Assembly (NCBI RefSeq): GCF_002214525.1
Contig: NZ_CP015104.1
Coordinates: 806,001-870,000, forward strand
Length of the DNA: 64,000 nucleotides
Reading direction: 5' to 3'
Source of the DNA: Thermococcus sp. P6
GTDB lineage: Archaea > Methanobacteriota_B > Thermococci > Thermococcales > Thermococcaceae
Part shown: one piece after another, positions 61,522 through 64,000 of the stretch
Numbering within the stretch: position 1 is the stretch's first letter
Layout: each line of letters starts with the position of its first letter
The notes under the pieces: generated by a model
Told to the model about the DNA's origin: nothing
Database searches by the model: none
What the model saw: only the letters and a program-made list of their open reading frames with translations
Translations under genes and position numbers: made by a program

Positions 61522-62694
61522 TCACTCACCTCCGCCCTCTGGCTCTTCGGAGGGGTTTTCCGGTTCGGCTCCCTGAGAGGCCTCGCCTTCCTCCCCGGGA
61601 GTCCTGCCCCTTCTCCTCCACAGGAGGAAGACGGCAACTCCAACCAGACCGGCGCCGGCCCCGTAGAGGTAGATCCTCCCGCGGGATTTCTTCTCCCTGA
61701 CGGTTATCACAACCGTATGATCAGGCGCTATGGTGTAGCTTCCACCCACAACTGAGATACTGTCAAAGGACCCGGGAAGCTTAACCATCGCCCTCCACAC
61801 CCGTTCCGAGGAGGTCTCCGCGTAGGCAACCTCGGGACGTGCTATTCCCACCACCACGAGGGAGCCGTTCCTCTGCAGGGCGTCTATGCTCATGATTTGC
61901 ATGGTGTCCTTAAAGCTGGCGAGGAGCTGGTTAACCACGACGGAAGTCGCGTTGGCCCCGCTGAAAGTCGCGTTGAACTGGACGTAGCCCTCCTCAGGGT
62001 CGTAGAGGAGAGATATCTCCTTTCTGGTCGAGTTGAGGAACTCCACGTAGGAGTAGAGCGGGGTGTAGAGCTCTATCAGGGGGATGAAGTCCCCTCCGTT
62101 CCATACTGCAACGTTATCGCTCAGCTCGTCGGGAACCGGAGCCAGAGTCTCTATCTCATAATCCCTCGGAAGGATCAGGGTGAACCGGTCCCAGCTGTAA
62201 TCGAAGACGTGCCCCCTGTAGACGAAATCGAGGGGACCCGAAAGGGGACAGCGAAGCACCCTCCAGTCACCCACGAGGAAGTTCGTGACCGAGAAGGTCA
62301 CAAGGGCCGACCAGTTGTCCAGAACCCTGACGGGGCCCTCCGGGGGAAGGTATATCGTGCTGCTAACGTTAACCCCTTCAAACCCCCGCTCTATGTCGTC
62401 TTTCAGGTTCTCGTAGATAAGCTGCTCCACGAAGTTGCTGAAACGCTCCCTCGCGTAGGTGCTGTTGTTGGCCGCGAGGTATTCGAAGTAGGCCCTCATA
62501 CCGGGGTCCTTCAGGTGTGCGTGTATTTTGAAGGTTCCCAGCCACGTGGTGGAGTTCCCGATCCGAACCTGATTCACGGTAAGGGTTATCCCCACCTCGA
62601 AAAGCGGTTGGGGGTTATCAACCGCACCCGCGGCGACTCGCGAGAGGGGAGTAAGAAGCAGGAACACCATCAACGCCGTCATCAATCGCCTCAT
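61522..62694 (-). CDS. Membrane-anchored extracellular protein of unknown function
   Basis: 390 residues. A signal peptide (MRRLMTALMVFLLLTPLSRVAAG), a beta-rich extracellular region with several N-x-S/T sequons, a C-terminal helix (IYLYGAGAGLVGVAVFLLW), a basic stop-transfer and an acidic Pro/Glu/Gly-rich tail. I do not recognise it with confidence. GGAGGTG precedes the ATG at 62694. It ends directly at the start of the acyl-CoA ligase gene, suggesting co-transcription, but a link in function is not apparent. Confidence 0.75.
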   Translation of the reverse strand: MRRLMTALMVFLLLTPLSRVAAGAVDNPQPLFEVGITLTVNQVRIGNSTTWLGTFKIHAHLKDPGMRAYFEYLAANNSTYARERFSNFVEQLIYENLKDDIERGFEGVNVSSTIYLPPEGPVRVLDNWSALVTFSVTNFLVGDWRVLRCPLSGPLDFVYRGHVFDYSWDRFTLILPRDYEIETLAPVPDELSDNVAVWNGGDFIPLIELYTPLYSYVEFLNSTRKEISLLYDPEEGYVQFNATFSGANATSVVVNQLLASFKDTMQIMSIDALQRNGSLVVVGIARPEVAYAETSSERVWRAMVKLPGSFDSISVVGGSYTIAPDHTVVITVREKKSRGRIYLYGAGAGLVGVAVFLLWRRRGRTPGEEGEASQGAEPENPSEEPEGGGE

Positions 62695-62764
62695 CCGACC
62701 ACCTCCGTCGAAATCTCCCGGTATGATAAAAAAGCTTATTGGTTCAACCCTCCGAGATGGTATC

Positions 62765-63965
<1,201 letters not shown>

Positions 63966-63983
63966 GGGAGGGTGACCTCGGCC

Positions 63984-64000
63984 ATGGCCTTGTTCATCCT
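63984..64000 (+). CDS. Possible start of a further gene, cut by the window end
   Basis: GGGTGACCTCGGCC precedes an ATG at 63984, and the frame reads MALFI to the end. Only five codons are visible, so this may be chance. Confidence 0.25.

Overview
The window is a densely packed, GC-rich archaeal chromosome segment from a Thermococcales species, most likely a Thermococcus. The evidence is a complete 14-gene mbh membrane-bound hydrogenase operon with a SurR-type site in front, an ADP-forming acyl-CoA synthetase alpha subunit, archaeal-type coaD, tpiA, eno, kae1 and carS, wyosine and t6A modification genes, GGTGAT-type ribosome binding sites, TATA-box promoters, and two tRNA genes with encoded CCA. 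No rRNA, CRISPR array, insertion sequence or prophage was seen. The gene starts given here were mostly chosen from the ribosome binding site and often differ from the longest open frame.

Layout. 1-2.3 kb: 3' part of a radical-SAM enzyme (probable tetraether lipid synthase) interrupted by an intein, plus a coupled small gene. 2.3-9 kb: DUF2139 protein, Tfx-type regulator, tRNA-Tyr, class II aldolase, UPF0147, cobalamin adenosyltransferase, tRNA-His, Taw3, lipoate ligase, signal peptidase and DUF531. 9-14.9 kb: helical-repeat protein, M19 dipeptidase, methyltransferase, S9 peptidase, a small membrane protein, a small kinase and a lone RAM-domain protein. 14.9-18.5 kb: a phosphate cluster (PhoU-like protein, a frameshifted Pit transporter, a secreted phosphoesterase lipoprotein). 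18.6-20.6 kb: cupin, e-MtaB-type methylthiotransferase, TRAM protein.

20.8-28.9 kb: mbhA-N, the H2-evolving, ion-pumping respiratory complex. 28.9-34.3 kb: ferritin-like protein, THUMP protein, AAA+ ATPase, YdjM-like membrane protein, thioredoxin reductase and a class III aminotransferase with its own SurR-like site. 34.4-41.8 kb: ECF S-component, an A-domain (family 4) encapsulin-like gene overlapping deoC, enolase behind a glycolytic TGM site, a radical-SAM protein, Lrp regulator, ITPase, adenosine-specific kinase, a two-domain regulator and a SPASM protein that has lost the radical-SAM motif. 41.9-44.3 kb: molybdopterin/tungstopterin genes moaE, moeB-like and moaD around a lipoprotein. 44.3-48.7 kb: 5-oxoprolinase genes pxpABC, with a symporter cassette inserted at the old 5' end of pxpA. 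48.7-55.5 kb: carS, then a GbsR-like regulator divergent from an RND/MMPL exporter, a CARDB-type surface protein and a LEA14-like protein. 55.5-64 kb: DUF3201-like protein, NSUN6-like methyltransferase, flippase-like protein, nadK, kae1, acdA, a membrane-anchored protein, coaD and tpiA.

The most interesting signals are: the A-domain encapsulin/deoC pair; a 19-bp direct repeat that copies the first six codons of pxpA and brackets the symporter cassette; a near-perfect 24-bp operator controlling the MMPL/CARDB/LEA14 module; an intein ending at a cysteine that is probably the third ligand of a radical-SAM cluster; and a degenerate radical-SAM/SPASM protein beside a regulator and an inverted repeat.
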